Below, one piece after another: positions 9,387 to 21,941 of a DNA stretch of 64,000 nucleotides; positions within the stretch are counted from its first letter, which is position 1; each line of letters starts with the position of its first letter. Source of the stretch: Agelas oroides (Eukaryota > Porifera > Demospongiae > Agelasida > Agelasidae); contig OX422194.1 of NCBI GenBank assembly GCA_949130485.1, positions 5,096,699-5,160,698 of the forward strand, written 5' to 3'. A program made the translations under genes and the position numbers. The notes beneath the pieces are model-generated. The model made no database searches, was not told the DNA's origin, and worked only from the letters and a program-made list of their open reading frames with translations.

Positions 9387-12300
9387 ATGGCACTCCTGGG
9401 TCTATTCTCCCTTCTCCTGGTGGTGTGTTGGAGTGGACGATATGTTGATGGGCAAGAAGGTTAGTGTTTGTGTGATGGTATGTACATGTGGAAAAATAGG
9501 ATAGATGTTTGTGCATGAACCTATGTGCTATGTGTGTGATAAGTGTGTAAGCTTTGGACACGAAGACAACTGGGACCGAATTGGAATTGTGAAGATATAT
9601 GGTGTACCACGTAACTGGAGTGGGAGTGTGTCAAGTTTGGTGTGCCAGGTATGGCAACTATACATCATTTTCTGTTTGCACTGGTGAAAATTTTTGGCAC
9701 AACATCATTGTTTACGAGTCCCTACTGTCGCCAGTAGTAAGTAACGCCATTAATACTAATTCCATGTTCTCATGCCAACTGACTGTACCTAAGAATATTG
9801 TACCAAATTCTTCTTTTTTCATTGGTGAGAAGTCTGGTGTGTTGATTGTGTGAGTGTTTGTTCCTGTCGCAATGAGACTAGTATGTTGATTCATGGACAC
9901 TCTTTGTGTTCACTGTCTCTTCCAGTCTTCATGTATACACAAGTAATTATTATTGATGCACACCATGTGGCTGCATAGGAGTACCACTGGAGAGCTACTG
10001 CAACTGTGATGTAAAAATCATTTTGTGTTTGTCATGTGCTATAGGAATTGAGTTAATTCTGAATATGACGCAATATAATAACAACAGTGTTGTGACCATC
10101 ACGGATGTTGGAACTGGTAGTGCTGCTCTGCTCTGCACAACTACCTACCAAGCCTGCTGTTTATCCACTGATGGGTCTCAGTGGTACTTTCCTAATGGAA
10201 GTGCAGTCCAACGTTCTGAGTCTCTGCCATACTACAGAACTAGGACTTTTTTGGGTAGTGGAACAGTACGTCTCAACCGTAACCCTGGGGCAACCACAAC
10301 AGGAGTCTTCCACTGTGACATACCTGATGCCAGTGGAGACCTTCAGAGCATCTATGTGGGGATGTATACTGCCACCACAGGTGAGTCCTGTAGCTACGTT
10401 GAAAAGCTACAGCTTTGTTATAGCAAGAGCCCATTATCATACTCAAGTGAGAGCCTTTTGAAGTACAATCTAAATATAAAACATCTCACACTGGTGCAAA
10501 TGTGAGCACAATACAATTTTCAGTGATGGAGCAACACAATCAATGCTGATTTCATAGCTTATCACAGCACACAGACCATGCATGTAACTTTAGCTACAGG
10601 GTTTTGTCACTAACCTTTGCGCATATTTGCAAGCAGCCTACAAGGTCAACTCACTGTGTGAGGCTGAGAGCTGGGATAAGGACATTTGTGTGAACAAGCC
10701 AGGCTGCTTAGAGAATGTAGATGGCAGCAGAACTGCTGTAAAGCGTGATCTAAATGTACTACCCTCAGCAGTGTTACATTTTGCCTTGGCAATCCCCACA
10801 TTTGTTAACATTACTTTAGAGTCCATTCGGATGATTATCATGCATCATCAATTTTTTTAGGTTCCCTCCATGTAACAAACCTGGTTTATGATAGTGGGTC
10901 CAGAGCTCTAACCTGCACTTCCACTGGTGGACCTGCTACCACTGTCACCTGGATGAAGGACGGGGTTGTGATAACTCCCAATGCTGTCTACCAACAGACC
11001 AAGAGAGTAGTTGATCCTGTTGCGGGTACTTACCAGACAGTGCTCACCATTGACCCGTCATTGAGTCAGAGTGACATCGGGGGATTGTATGAGTGCACAG
11101 TGGAGAATACAAGGGGACGATCATCAGTGACTCGGATTGTAGCTGGTAATGGTGAGTTGATCCCATGCATGCACTATTCGTTGGCATAGGATGATAATGT
11201 ACCACCGTCAACTAATTATTTTAATCTGGTTACACTGTCAAATGTATTTGACTGAAGTGAAACACTTGTCAATTGTGCTATGATTCTACATGTCCAAGAT
11301 TTTCAACAGATATCCAAAGTAGTCCTGAATGTTCCAAGATGTCCTGAAATTTCTCTTCACTGCATTCTGCACATCCTATCCCATACCAAGGGATGGTCTC
11401 TCCTATTGGTACATGAGCACATGCAGTACATTGTACTGTGCACCAAGCACTTAGCTAGACCTATATCCTTACACACAATTTATGTATGTAAAGAGAATTT
11501 AGATGTTAGTGAAAAGGCCAGCAGCCGCTGGGAATCAAACCCAGGACACTGGTTGTCAGCACAAGTAGGTAATGATGTTATATCTGAAACTGTAAGTTTG
11601 GCCTTTCCTCTTGTAGTCAGTTTCTGGCTCAACGGTACAACATACCAGAACAACAGTCTTGTGACCCTGGAGAACATTGGTGAAGGTGATGCTGCCCTTC
11701 TCTGCCTGACCGACCAACCTGCTTGTTGCCGACCACCTTATACTGGGTCTGCCATAGGAAACTGGTACTTTCCCAATGGAACTTTAGTTCCTAACACTGC
11801 TATCCAGTGGGACTTCCACAGAACAAGAGGTCAGATGATGGTGCTTATGCATCGCAGGAGAGGTGGAGTGACTGGAATCTACTACTGTGAGATACCTGAT
11901 GCAATGAATGTTACTCAGTCCATATACATTGGAGTGTTCACAGAAAACACTGGTGAGTGGTACTTGTATAAATGGTAAAACGTACTTCCAGATAGTCATA
12001 CTAATGTGCTAATTAATTATTAGACATCTAATTGTGTATTACACTTTTCCAGACAGTCATTAGTTGAAAAAAGCCTTGATGGTAACATTTAAAATGCAGA
12101 ACTTGATGTTACAAAAGTCACCCATTTGGCCAGGATGTGTTTCAGCTGCGCAATGCAAAAAATCTTTGCAACACTACTTAACAATTTAATAGCTGGAGCC
12201 AACTCACGTATTCAAATGTTGTAACTTTTGACCTCCCTAATTACTATATTGTTGCATCTTAATTTCATTATGAAAGATATCACTGTTACACTGGGTTGTG

Positions 12301-15300
12301 GAAATGGGTTACGAGGATAACATAATTATACACATCTTAAGAAATGAAGCTGTTTTATGAAATGCTTTTCAGATTTGTGGTACGGCTTCTCCACAAAAGA
12401 CTCCTTCTATATATGTGAAAAACCTTGTGCTTTTAATAGTATGTTACCTAGAAATACTGGAAAAGAGCTTGCTGTGGTCTTCTGGATCTTTGTTTAAGTT
12501 TTCCAAAGTGTCGTATATTTTATTGTATGTGTGAGTAAATATGCTGTTCAGATGGGATTTTACTAGGAGAGCCACTATTCCTGTGTGAGTATGCATTGTG
12601 GAGTTTGCTGGTTAGTTACACATAGCATTGTGCATTAAAATTTAGTGACTATAGTGGCTAGTATCAAGAAGGTAACATTTCTAGGTAATTTGTATTAGGC
12701 CTAGATTATTAGTTTCTCATCCCTGCACGCATGCTTCTGGCACACCCACCTACTGCTTGCAGTCTAGTTTTGCTCACGCTGCTGCTTGCTCACCCAGGGT
12801 TTACAGTATATGAAGAAACGTGATAATATTGAATATAATTATCTCCCAACTGCTTCTGTTTTTGTCAGGAAGTGGGTGAGAAAATGATAATCTAGTTTGC
12901 CCATTTCAGATTCTGTGCCACAAAGTTAAAAGAAGATGGGAATGAGGCTAGCACTGTGATAGCATCATGGGATTTTGCATTGTTTTCATGGAGGCTAATT
13001 AGTACATGCAGGAGTTCATAACAATGAGAGTGTGCAACTTCCATATGGTTTCTACACCTGCCATCTGGATAGGATGATGTAGACAATCAGCAGTGAATAT
13101 GCTTATCAGGTCATGAAGCCATTCTAGGTGCTAGTGTACATTAGCTATGGGAACAATGTAGCAAAAGCCCCGCCTCTTTACTGCTGTGTTTTCACAGGTT
13201 ACAATATTCACTGCTGATTGCCTACGGCATGCTATTCGATATAGAAACAATACAGGAGTTGCACACTCTCTTACTGTTATAAACTCTTGTACATGCAGGA
13301 ACAAATGATGGAAATTGTTTTTGCAAAGATGTGCACGAGTAAAAACTGGCCCAGCTTATAGATACATACTGTTGCATTTTTTGTCTGCATCTAATAAAAT
13401 TACTAATTAAACTTAGTTGTTAGGCCATTTTCACCATGTATGGACACTAATAGAACTTTGTTGCACTATCAGTTCCTCAACATAATCTTAGTTTACACTG
13501 ATTAGGATATCACTTGTGTATATACAAATAGCATGCAGTTGTATGTCGAGTGGGGGAGCACCAACACCGCTGGCACATCGATGTTCAAAATTTCACACAT
13601 ACATAAAGTGTGAAGTTAAAACATAAAGGGAGATGGGGATGGGGCATTTATGGCTTAGATGGATGGGGCATTTTATGGCTTAAATGGGTGGGTGGGGCAT
13701 TTATGGCTTAAATGGGTGGGGCATTTTATGGCTTAAATGGGTGTGGTATTTATGACTTAAATGGGTGGGGCATTTATGGCTCAAATGGATGGGGCGGTTA
13801 GTTACTGTTTTTTGGGAGATATGCTCAAAAAATACTGGTCTTCAGGGGAGTACCCTTTCCGGTCCTCGCATGACCACGGGTTTCGGTCCCTTTGAACTCC
13901 CGACCCGTGGCCTACTACAGAAAGGGCGGGACCACTCCCCGCCTAAGGTTTGCTTTGAGGAGCCCAGCTTTTGGTTGGCACATAGTGCTATGGGCATTCA
14001 CAGTGCTATAAATATTCAAATAACTAAACAAATTGGGGGTGGGGCTCAATGGGTGGAGTTATCATATTAACTTATAATAACTAGGGGGATGGGCGAACGG
14101 TTAACGTACGGGATTCTGGCTCGCTATCGTGTCGTCTTGGTGGAACGTCTGGGAGGCTTGTTCTTCGCTGGTAGGCGCTCCTGTACCGAAGATAATTCGG
14201 GTCTGTACTGCGGCGACCATCTCACGGTGAGTATTATTAGTTGTTTGTGTGTGATACTCGGTCGACGGGCTTTAAATGGGAGCGTGCTTCTCTTAGTAAC
14301 GGCGTACCTATCCTAGTAAGCTGTGCTTTTTCCATGTTCAGTGGACTACTTAATGATAACAGATAGTTGTGTGAAATGTGGAAAAGATGTGTGTTCTCTA
14401 AGCCATAGTCTACAAAGCTTGCAGTTTTACAGATAGCATAAACTACTTGGTGTATGGTAGCTAGTCTCCCCCTTACCACGTGTGTGAAGATTTACATTTA
14501 CCTTCAACAGGCCAGGTTACTATCCCAGGTGAAATCACCTTCCAGTTGCACACAGACCCAGCCACTGAGCCCCTTGTGTTCACCCTCACCTGCACCTCCA
14601 CTGGTGGTCCTGCCACCACTGTCTCCTGGAGGAGGGATGGCACACTGCTCAGTGATAACAGCATGTACAGTATCACTTCTCAAGTGACAGATGCAGAGAC
14701 AGCCACCTACACCCACACACTGACAGTGACTGGGAGACTGCTGGGAGAGTATCAGTGCAGTGTGTCCAACATCAGGACACCTTCAGGAAGTACCAGAAGC
14801 CTAGCTGTTGGTAAGGGTATTGGTATATAGCATGGCTTATGCATGTCAGTGTAGTAACAAATATATTTACTAGCCAGTTACAGTTGTATTACCTGTTACA
14901 ACTGTAATGGATCTAAATCCACAGGGGTTGCTGACCCACCAACTGGTCTCAGTGCTACCCAAGTAAATTCCACCAGTATCAGAGTCTCCTGGACTACACC
15001 AGACTCAGGACCCACTGTGACTGGGTACAGGATATCCTACAGTGGAGGGACTGACCAGGGCAGTGTGGATGTTGGAGCTAGTGCAACTGACCACAATATA
15101 ACAATCACTCCACCACAGAGTCGCCTGACCTACTCCATCAGTATCATCACTCTGTCTTCTAGTTTTCCAAGCTCCATGGCTGGGCCCATAATGGTGACAG
15201 TAGGTAAGCACAATGCTTAATTGTTCATTCTATGTTCTAAACTCTATGTTGCACCTCTCTAACCCATACTAACCTACCACTGCTGTCACACCTGGAACGA

Positions 15301-16670
15301 CTGCAGACCCTGTGAACAGTAAGTGTGCATGTGTACTGCATGATACTGTAATGATGTCTTATCCTCTCACAGTTGTCTATGAGTTTCAGAATGTGCACAC
15401 GGATGTATGCATGTGTACTAACCGCTTCCATTTCTAGTTCCTGGGCTGGTGAGCTCATTGAGTGTCACCAATACCTCACTACTGATCACCTGGGACCCTC
15501 CCCTCACACCAAGTGGTGACATCCTTGTCTATGAGGTTCACTACCAGGCAGAGGGAGGACGGGAAAGTGGGGGAGTGGTGAATGTCACAGCCACCTCCGT
15601 AGAGTTGACTGGCCTGAGACCAGAGTCCACCTACACCATCTCAGTGAGGGCCTACACAGCTGCTGGGCCCGGGGAGGAGAGAAGACTGACAGTAACTACT
15701 TCCAACATCGGTCAGTTGTGTTTGCTGTATTGGAAGTATTTCTACATCTTGTGCTCCAATTAACCAACTTGTTAACCATTTAGTTACCTGCTAATCAGTT
15801 TTTGAATTGCTACAGACATCTTGTGCAGTGGTTACTCTACATAATGTCTAGGCCTGTCCATTTTCTACCGGGAGATCTAGCTAGTTCATGGGTTGTTCGT
15901 GCATTGGAAGTGAAAATTGATTATGTTAATGACGTTCAGTCAAGTTTATGTACATAAACCATTTTTACTAACATCATCTCTACAAGGAATGAAATCTGGA
16001 TCTCTTGTTGGTGCATTTGTGGGCGTTTGTGTTGGCATAACCCTGTTCTACACTGTGGTTCTCCTTGTGCTGATTTGTGCACTGATCCTTTGGAATAAGA
16101 GACACAGGTAATGTTCATCTTGTAAAATACCTGTGCATAGCCTTCCCCATCTCCAGTTCTTGATCGTTTGCAGTTCTGCAACGTAGGGCCAGCCATTTAT
16201 ATATTATGTATATAGTTGGCCCAAACATCAGTGCAGCAGATCACATAGTAAGACCTTCTCACTCTGCATGTCAAACACAGGAGATAAGAGGGTCCTGAGA
16301 ATGAGACTACTTAACTGTGCATGCTTTGTAGGTATGCACCAACTTTCACTATTTCTGCAGGCAGACAAGAAAAGCTGACACACAAGAGAGACATTTGGTG
16401 TTAGTTGAGTCCTTGTACCATTCATCCTAGCCTTGTTCCCAGGTCATTTGCACTTATCACTAAAAATTAATGTAGTCAGTTCACAACTTGCTGTATATAG
16501 CTAAAAGTGCAGTACCCAAACTCATGCCATTATTAATCAAATATCCTGGGATTGAAGATGTAGCTCTGTTTCCCACCCACAGCACTGATATTGTGATGAA
16601 GGAGTGTGCTGCCTATGGAGGAGTGACTGCCCACAGTCAGATGGAGGACGTGTATGAGAGTCCTCAGTGA
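9387..16670 (+). CDS. Gene B: Ig(V)-Ig-Ig(V)-Ig-FN3-FN3 single-pass receptor
   Basis: This is a predicted cell-surface receptor of 698 residues. I propose nine exons: 9387-9459, 10045-10380, 10861-11151, 11617-11952, 14511-14810, 14925-15203, 15438-15710, 15987-16107 and 16583-16670. All have GT-AG borders and the total (2,097 nt) closes in frame at TGA 16668-16670. Exon 1 is a signal peptide (MALLGLF ... VVCW). Exons 2 and 4 (336 nt each) are V-like Ig domains with ALLC, an ACC pair, WYFPNG and YYCEIPD/FHCDIPD. Exons 3 and 5 are second Ig domains (LTCTSTGGPATTVTW or close variant, then YECTV/YQCSV). Exons 6 and 7 are FN3 domains. Exon 8 is a transmembrane helix (VGVCVGITLFY onward) ending in a basic stop-transfer (NKRHR). 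The tail is short, with ECAAYGG and DVYESPQ tyrosines. Domain exons are all phase 1-1. No kinase domain is present; ligand and function are unknown. Confidence 0.82.
11520..11570 (-). repeat. tRNA-like (SINE-type) fragment
   Basis: On the minus strand the motif ctgggtttgattcccagc resembles a tRNA T-arm with a B box (GGTTTGATTCC) inside a perfect short stem. The rest of a cloverleaf could not be drawn, so a tRNA-derived SINE remnant is more likely than a functional tRNA. It lies just upstream of the second V-like exon of gene B. Confidence 0.35.
13007..13297. repeat. Imperfect inverted repeat, about 94-bp arms
   Basis: The arms 13007-13100 and 13204-13297 are reverse-complementary with scattered differences; shared strings include gagagtgtgcaact and caatcagcagtgaatat. 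The spacing and length fit a MITE-like palindrome in the intron. Confidence 0.6.
13631..13796. repeat. Minisatellite, about 27- to 30-bp unit
   Basis: About six tandem units of the type tggggcatttatggctta followed by gatgg/aatgggt lie here, with small length variation between units. No coding potential is seen. Confidence 0.85.
15307..15318 (+). CDS. Possible 12-nt microexon of gene B
   Basis: The sequence ctgcag, 12 nt, then gtaagt lies between the two FN3 exons. It would insert four residues (D-P-V-N) in phase 1-1 and keep the frame, giving 702 residues. The acceptor has only a weak pyrimidine tract. It cannot be decided without transcripts. Confidence 0.25.
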
Positions 16671-16696
16671 ATTGACAATAACACTTCTATAAAAAC

Positions 16697-16702
16697 AATA
16701 AA
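16697..16702 (+). promoter_or_regulatory. Polyadenylation signal of gene B
   Basis: AATAAA lies 27 bases after the stop codon of gene B, followed by a T-rich stretch. This supports the last exon and the end of the gene. Confidence 0.7.
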
Positions 16703-17089
16703 ATTTGTTGATCCTGATATTAATTGCTGTATACTTCAGAGACAAGGTGCACATAGTGTAGCTATCTGATCTTGTAGGTGACAATCTAAATAACTTCACT
16801 TTTTCAACTGTTGTAATTGGTCACATGATAATTCTGAAACTGTCTTCACGCTAATTATACAAGTAAACCAATTGTCATCTTTCGCACTGGAGTGGAGATA
16901 ATGCAATGTGACTTAATGGACTATTTTGATCTGTGGTAGAACTTGAAGTCATATCATTTCATCAGATTTTGCCTCTGAATCCAACCCAATTACGGAATAC
17001 GCGCGCGCACTGGCCGAGTAAGGTAGCCACACCTCGGCGGATAAGGGTGCGGCCAGTGTGACTCGAACAATCGGCCCCTTCGTGGCATT
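16703..17089. other. Short spacer and presumed promoter region of gene C
   Basis: Only about 390 bp separate the gene B polyadenylation signal from the gene C start. The last 95 bp (from 16995) are CpG-rich (gcgcgcgc and repeated gcggccagtg-type strings), unlike the AT-rich part before it. This suggests a CpG-rich promoter. No TATA box was identified. Confidence 0.4.
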
Positions 17090-20000
17090 ATGATCGGTTC
17101 TTGGCGAGCATCGGCACTTTTTCTACAGCTGCTACTGTGCAGCTACCTACGTGGAACATATACTCAGGGTAAGCTGCAGTGTTTGTCCAAATTATTTACA
17201 CCGATAGGGAACTGTGTAGCAATGGGATCGTTCTAGGCGTAGCTCAGCCTGACAGACAGCTCTTGGTAATACTTCACGAGTGTCGTAGTTGTGCTATCAA
17301 CTTTACCTAGTGTCTACCACTGTGTGTTTCAGTAGTTACACTGCAAGTTATCATGTAAATGTGAACGTTTGTTTTATGCAAATGTCCTCCCATCATTCAC
17401 TTACTGGACAGACCAAGGGGTCCGACAAAGTTCTAGAACATGCAAGATTTTGATGATTCTGCTGCTAATTTCTGAACTACATTGAGACTTTATAAATGTG
17501 AATGCCGATTTCACCAACAGAGTATATGGACTGAATGTCCAGCTTGAATTCGATTTCTGCTTTGATTTCAGAATACAGTGTAAGGAACTTCATCAATGTT
17601 GGGACCCTTTTGGGCAGACCCTCATACGAAAAGACTGTGCAGCTGCGCAGTTTCATTGTTACATTCTCCGAATGTATACAACAGTGTTCTGTGGCGCTTA
17701 GAAATAGACATACCACAAACACCTGATCAAAGAACTCACCAGCCCAAAGATGAAAACGTGTGAAATGCATACCAACAAGAATCTGCTAACCAGAAAATCA
17801 CTTGAAAGTATGGTTCACTCAGGTAGACTTTACAAAATCATGAATGTGTTGACAAGTGTGTTCAAAATTAAGTTTTTAAAAAAAATTTTTTTTATGGACT
17901 GGACTTGATCATTGAATCCATTGCCGCACTATAGCGTAAACTAATATTAGTGTGCGGAAAGTATTGGTGGCATATGAAAAATGACTGTGGTAACTATTTG
18001 TAGATAACATCCCTTGAACCACGAAATGGTAGCATAACACTGATCCAAAACTCTAGCTGCTATATTTTTACGTCAATGCTTCATGTGTACTGCACTTATT
18101 TCACAAGTTTACTTTTCCATGCACACTTAGAAATCGGTTTAGGAAGTTGAAGAACTTATATTGTAAGCTAACTGATCATCTAAGATGTGGGGGTCTGAAG
18201 GGTGGCCATTGGTCGGGTATAAGCCTAGGCCAAGGGTGCATGGGCTACAACATTTTAAGGTTACAAATTATTGTGCTTGGAGATACACTATCAACAACTC
18301 CTTGGATGGCACTTTGTAGAGATTGCATTTACGAGGTAGGACATGATCACATGATAGATTGACATTCCAAGGCCAAGAAGTGTGGTTGCAAGCTAAATGA
18401 ATGACTATGGACGAAGTTGCAATGGGTACAATGGGTGTGCATGGTTTTTGACAAAGTTGTAGATGTTTGGCACTTAAAGTGACCTCCTGTGACTCACCTT
18501 GTGTCAAACTAGCAACTTACAAGCTTAGCCTGCAAGGTGAGTCATAACTTAACCAATTTTGACTAGCCAGATAGCTTCAGTTTAGCCGAAAACCCTATGC
18601 ACCCATCGTGACGTAGTCTATAGAGCGATTCTGGAATGTCATCAGAGTGCACTAATTGTCTCTATGACGTGTCATGTCCCCCCTCCTCTGCATTTAGATA
18701 CATTTCCCACACTGTGTTTATAATGCAACAACCTTGTTGTAGACTGGGGAAACACCATTGTCTTCTACATCAGCAGCTGTGCTGCAGGAAGTATCACTTT
18801 ACTACAGGGTACAGTATGTTGTTACAATGTTGTCTTTGTTGAAGCCACCTCAAAACCAAAGTTGTAGTACATTGTGATTACATTGTCATACTGTCTTTGT
18901 TGAAGCCAGTTCTAAATCCACTTTATGTATTAGCCCAGTTATTAGCACTGTGTGTAACAGTTGTGCTCCTCATAGTCTGGTTTCCAGTCCTTTGGTACAC
19001 TCCTGTTCCCAGACCCTAAGTACACAAAGCTGCATGCTGAAAGCTACATGGTCTGGAAATTAAGGAGAATGTGCTCCTCACTGCGAGGGAGAGTCCACTT
19101 GTCATCCTCATACCATTAGCTTCAATATATCCTACCGCCTATCAATAATTTGAAGATATACAGGTTGGGTGCATATTTTAATGCTTTAGCATAACACTGT
19201 CCTTGTTCTCAGATTTCCTCCTGAAATTTTTGGTCAAATGTGATCTAATATGATGTGTTATTATACAAGTGTCTGGTTTAAGGGTTGGGAATACTATTGA
19301 CACTGTAACCACTATAAACTATAAGCATGTGACTGAACACTCATCCGAATGAGGGATTGTCATTGTAACAACTACAAATATGAGGGAGCACCACAACCAT
19401 AACTGTGAATCCCATTGTATCAATGTTCACCACATTGCTGTGTTACTGTGCTAAATGTGTTTCATGTCTTACATTATCTATGCAGATGTTCGTGTCACCT
19501 TCATGGGAACCGAGATCCCTGATCATGCAGCGATACGTCTTGGGTTCATTCGTGTTGATCTGAATGATAATGTACACTGTGTGACTAACAACACTGACTG
19601 CTGTGAAAACAACCAGGAAGCTGGATGGTATTATCCGAATGGAACACAGCTCCCCACCAATGATAGTGGAGTGGTATTTTATTCCACCAAAGATCAGGGC
19701 GAGGTGCGGCTAAATCGTAAGGCTGGACAAGGGGATCCCGAGGATGCAGGAATTTACCACTGTGAACTTCCAGATGCAAGTGGAGTGACTCAGTTTCACT
19801 ATGTTGGAATATATAATCGTCTATCTGGTACGTAAATGATTATGGCTGTAGCTACCACATGCAGCATAAGCGTGACATACTGTGTAAAATCATGTACCGA
19901 AACTGAAAATGCTGGCACCTATAAAGTTTTGTATGAGTAATTATTCAACACTAATGCAAGTTATATGAGTAATCCTGACTCACTACTCCTTTCAGGATCA

Positions 20001-21312
20001 GGACAACCTTCTATTAATTCTTCTATCACCTTCAACCTTACATCGGCTGTTCCACCATCATTCACCCTTGGTTGTGTATCCACCAGTGGACCTCCCACAG
20101 TTGTGACTTGGACAAGGGATGGTATTCCTGTACCCATGGATAGCAGTCATGTGCTTACTCAGACTCTGGTGAACTCTGTGACAGCTACCTACTACAATAA
20201 TCTGACTGTGAATGGGATATTCCCAGGCTTGTACAGGTGCACTGTGACTAGTATTAAACCAGTGATTGGTGAAAGACTGAGTGCCTCTCAGGATGTTAGT
20301 ATAGCTGGTAAGTGCAATCAGTATCCTAGTATGTGTTTTAGTATTTTATTCAGGGTTGTGCTTTTATATAGCCTCGTTCCCAGGCCACTCCCAGATTTTA
20401 TCTCGCAGCGGTGAAGACTGGTTTTTCTTCACAGCTGGAGCTATGCATTAATTGTGCGTGCTTTCAAGAGTGAACTCTATAAGGACCCTTCCTCGTTATT
20501 AAAAAGATCACATTATGCCAGCTTGCAGGTTGTGGGATTATGTATGGCTTCCCCTCTCTCATCACAGCTGCTGATTCACCCACCAACTTACTTGCTATGC
20601 AAGCTAGTCCTACCAGTATCACAGTCTCCTGGACTGTGCCCCTCTCAGGAGCCACAGTGACTGGGTATCAGATAAACTACCAGTCAGAGAGAGAAGAAGG
20701 CAGCGTGAATGTTGGTGCCAGTGAAGCTACTGTCACTCTTGATGGTCGTTCACGTGGTTTGACATACAACATCAGTATACTAGCTCTGTCTCAGCAGCTA
20801 CCAAGTCCTGTGGTTGGTCCTGTGATAGTTACTCTTGGTGAGTCATTGAACAGCTCCTGTTCCATTGTTATTTCTTCATTCAGTGATCAAGAGTGTGAGA
20901 CAGAGTGGCAGCAGCCCACATCTGACTCTAACCTCCCAGCAATAATTGGTGGAGCAGTAGGTGGGGTAGTGGCACTGATAGTCACTGTGCTGATTGTGGA
21001 TCTGGTTGTGATTATGATAAAGAGGCATTCCACGAGGTATGAGCCATCCTGTCACAGCACAGCCATGCTGCTCCAAAATTGTTATTAACCAAGTTTTGTA
21101 CATACTCATACAGGAGGCCAAAAGAGCAGCCAGTGAAGTGGAGTGAAGTAGCTGAAACTGAAGAAACTTTTATCCCCACCAAAGAGTGTGCAGCATATGT
21201 GAAGACAGCTCCCCAGCAAGGGGCATTGGACTATGAGGTGCCCATGACACAGTGTGCTGCCTATGAAACTAGACCAGCTGATCCTTTGTATGAGAATGCT
21301 ACATTGTCATAA
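17090..21312 (+). CDS. Gene C: Ig(V)-Ig-FN3 single-pass receptor with fused juxtamembrane exon
   Basis: This is a predicted receptor of 466 residues in five exons: 17090-17168, 19486-19827, 19996-20307, 20568-21036 and 21114-21312. The sum (1,401 nt) closes at TAA 21310-21312. Exon 1 is a signal peptide (LFLQLLLCSYL). Exon 2 is the V-like domain (NVHC, TDCC, WYYPNG, YHCELPD). Exon 3 is a second Ig domain (LGCVSTSGPPTVVTW, YRCTV). Exon 4 starts as FN3 (TSITVSWTVP, TGYQINY) and runs without an intron into the last part of the membrane-proximal module (SCSIVISSFSD), then the transmembrane helix and KRHST. The tail has KWSEVAE, ECAAYV, LDYEVP, CAAYE and DPLYENA. At the fusion the former donor gtgagt (20838) is read as coding. 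Compared with gene D it lacks the second FN3 and most of the membrane-proximal domain. Confidence 0.8.
17169..19485. other. Intron 1 of gene C, nothing recognised
   Basis: About 2.3 kb follow the signal-peptide exon. Open frames are short and show no family motifs on either strand. A and T runs occur near 17875-17895. No clear mobile element was seen. Confidence 0.5.
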
Positions 21313-21316
21313 TAAA
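21311..21316 (+). promoter_or_regulatory. Polyadenylation signal of gene C
   Basis: AATAAA begins inside the TAA stop codon of gene C. The 3' untranslated region would be very short. Confidence 0.55.
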
Positions 21317-21512
21317 ATGCCAGATTTCTTTCACAATGCAATGTAGGAGTGTGCATCATCAAAATAAGTGTATGCTTTTCTTGGTGAAGTGCATGCCAAT
21401 GCACTGGTTTTATTCTCTGTAGCTACTCAATTGTTCAATGAAAAGTCAGTTTGCACACAAGGCCAGTATGTTAGGGCAAAGACTGAGATTTTAGCACGAG
21501 TGACATTGATGT

Positions 21513-21941
21513 CTACCCAAGCAGAGAGGAGTGAACTGAAAAATCTTGCCTAGCAGAGAAGTCTCCCAGGCTGCCCCTCTCTGTAAAACAATCCAAGTCT
21601 GTGATAACTTCATTTCCAGGCCTTTGCCATGCACCTAGTACTTCTTGTATGCATAGACAGAGATCCTGTGCATGTGCAGTGATGTCATGTAACATCAGGT
21701 TGACAGAATTGAGGATGAGGAGGGGGACATTGAGGATGGCAAGTGTATGTAAAGCAGCAAAGTCAAGAGCTTGTTCTTCACTTTGGAGAAGGTGAGCCAG
21801 GAACCAAAGTTTGGCTGAACTCTGATTGATTGGAGACCCAGAACCACACAAAGTAAAATAGTGTTTCTGCATCCTATATTGCCCATAGTGTGACTTAAAC
21901 ATTTCTAGTTTGTTCACTGCACTTTCCTCGATAAGCAACAA
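21513..21941 (-). CDS. Unassigned minus-strand open frame, possible gene fragment
   Basis: A frame of 142 codons starts at TTG and contains an internal Met 13 codons in. The composition is protein-like and largely helical: Leu/Ala-rich segments such as WFLAHLLQSEEQALDFAALH and LILNSVNLMLHDITAHAQ. No family is recognised. No convincing splice acceptor or promoter could be placed upstream, and an in-frame stop lies a few codons before it. It could be one exon of an unrelated gene, a processed fragment or chance. It is the only long minus-strand frame between genes C and D. Confidence 0.3.
   Translation of the reverse strand: MLLIEESAVNKLEMFKSHYGQYRMQKHYFTLCGSGSPINQSSAKLWFLAHLLQSEEQALDFAALHTLAILNVPLLILNSVNLMLHDITAHAQDLCLCIQEVLGAWQRPGNEVITDLDCFTERGSLGDFSARQDFSVHSSLLG

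Larger units (their letters stand above)
11953..14510. other. Large intron 4 of gene B with repeats
   Basis: The intron separates the second V-like exon from its paired Ig exon. It contains an imperfect inverted repeat (13007-13297), a minisatellite (13631-13796) and a CpG-richer segment at about 14085-14226. That segment has an open ATG frame of 46 codons ending at a good donor (14227 gtgagt), a possible unrelated first exon. No receptor-type exon was found in it. Confidence 0.5.

Noticed and set aside
10023-10461. Overlapping second frame through the first V-like exon of gene B
   Set aside because: It is a shadow frame; the Cys/Trp Ig pattern and correct splice phase belong to the other frame.
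11520-11570. Functional tRNA gene on the minus strand
   Set aside because: Only a T-arm-like piece with a B box is seen; no complete cloverleaf or acceptor stem could be drawn.
20838-20883. A 46-nt intron in gene C (gtgagt ... ttcattcag)
   Set aside because: Removing it puts the transmembrane region out of frame with early stops, while reading through preserves the frame and matches gene D.
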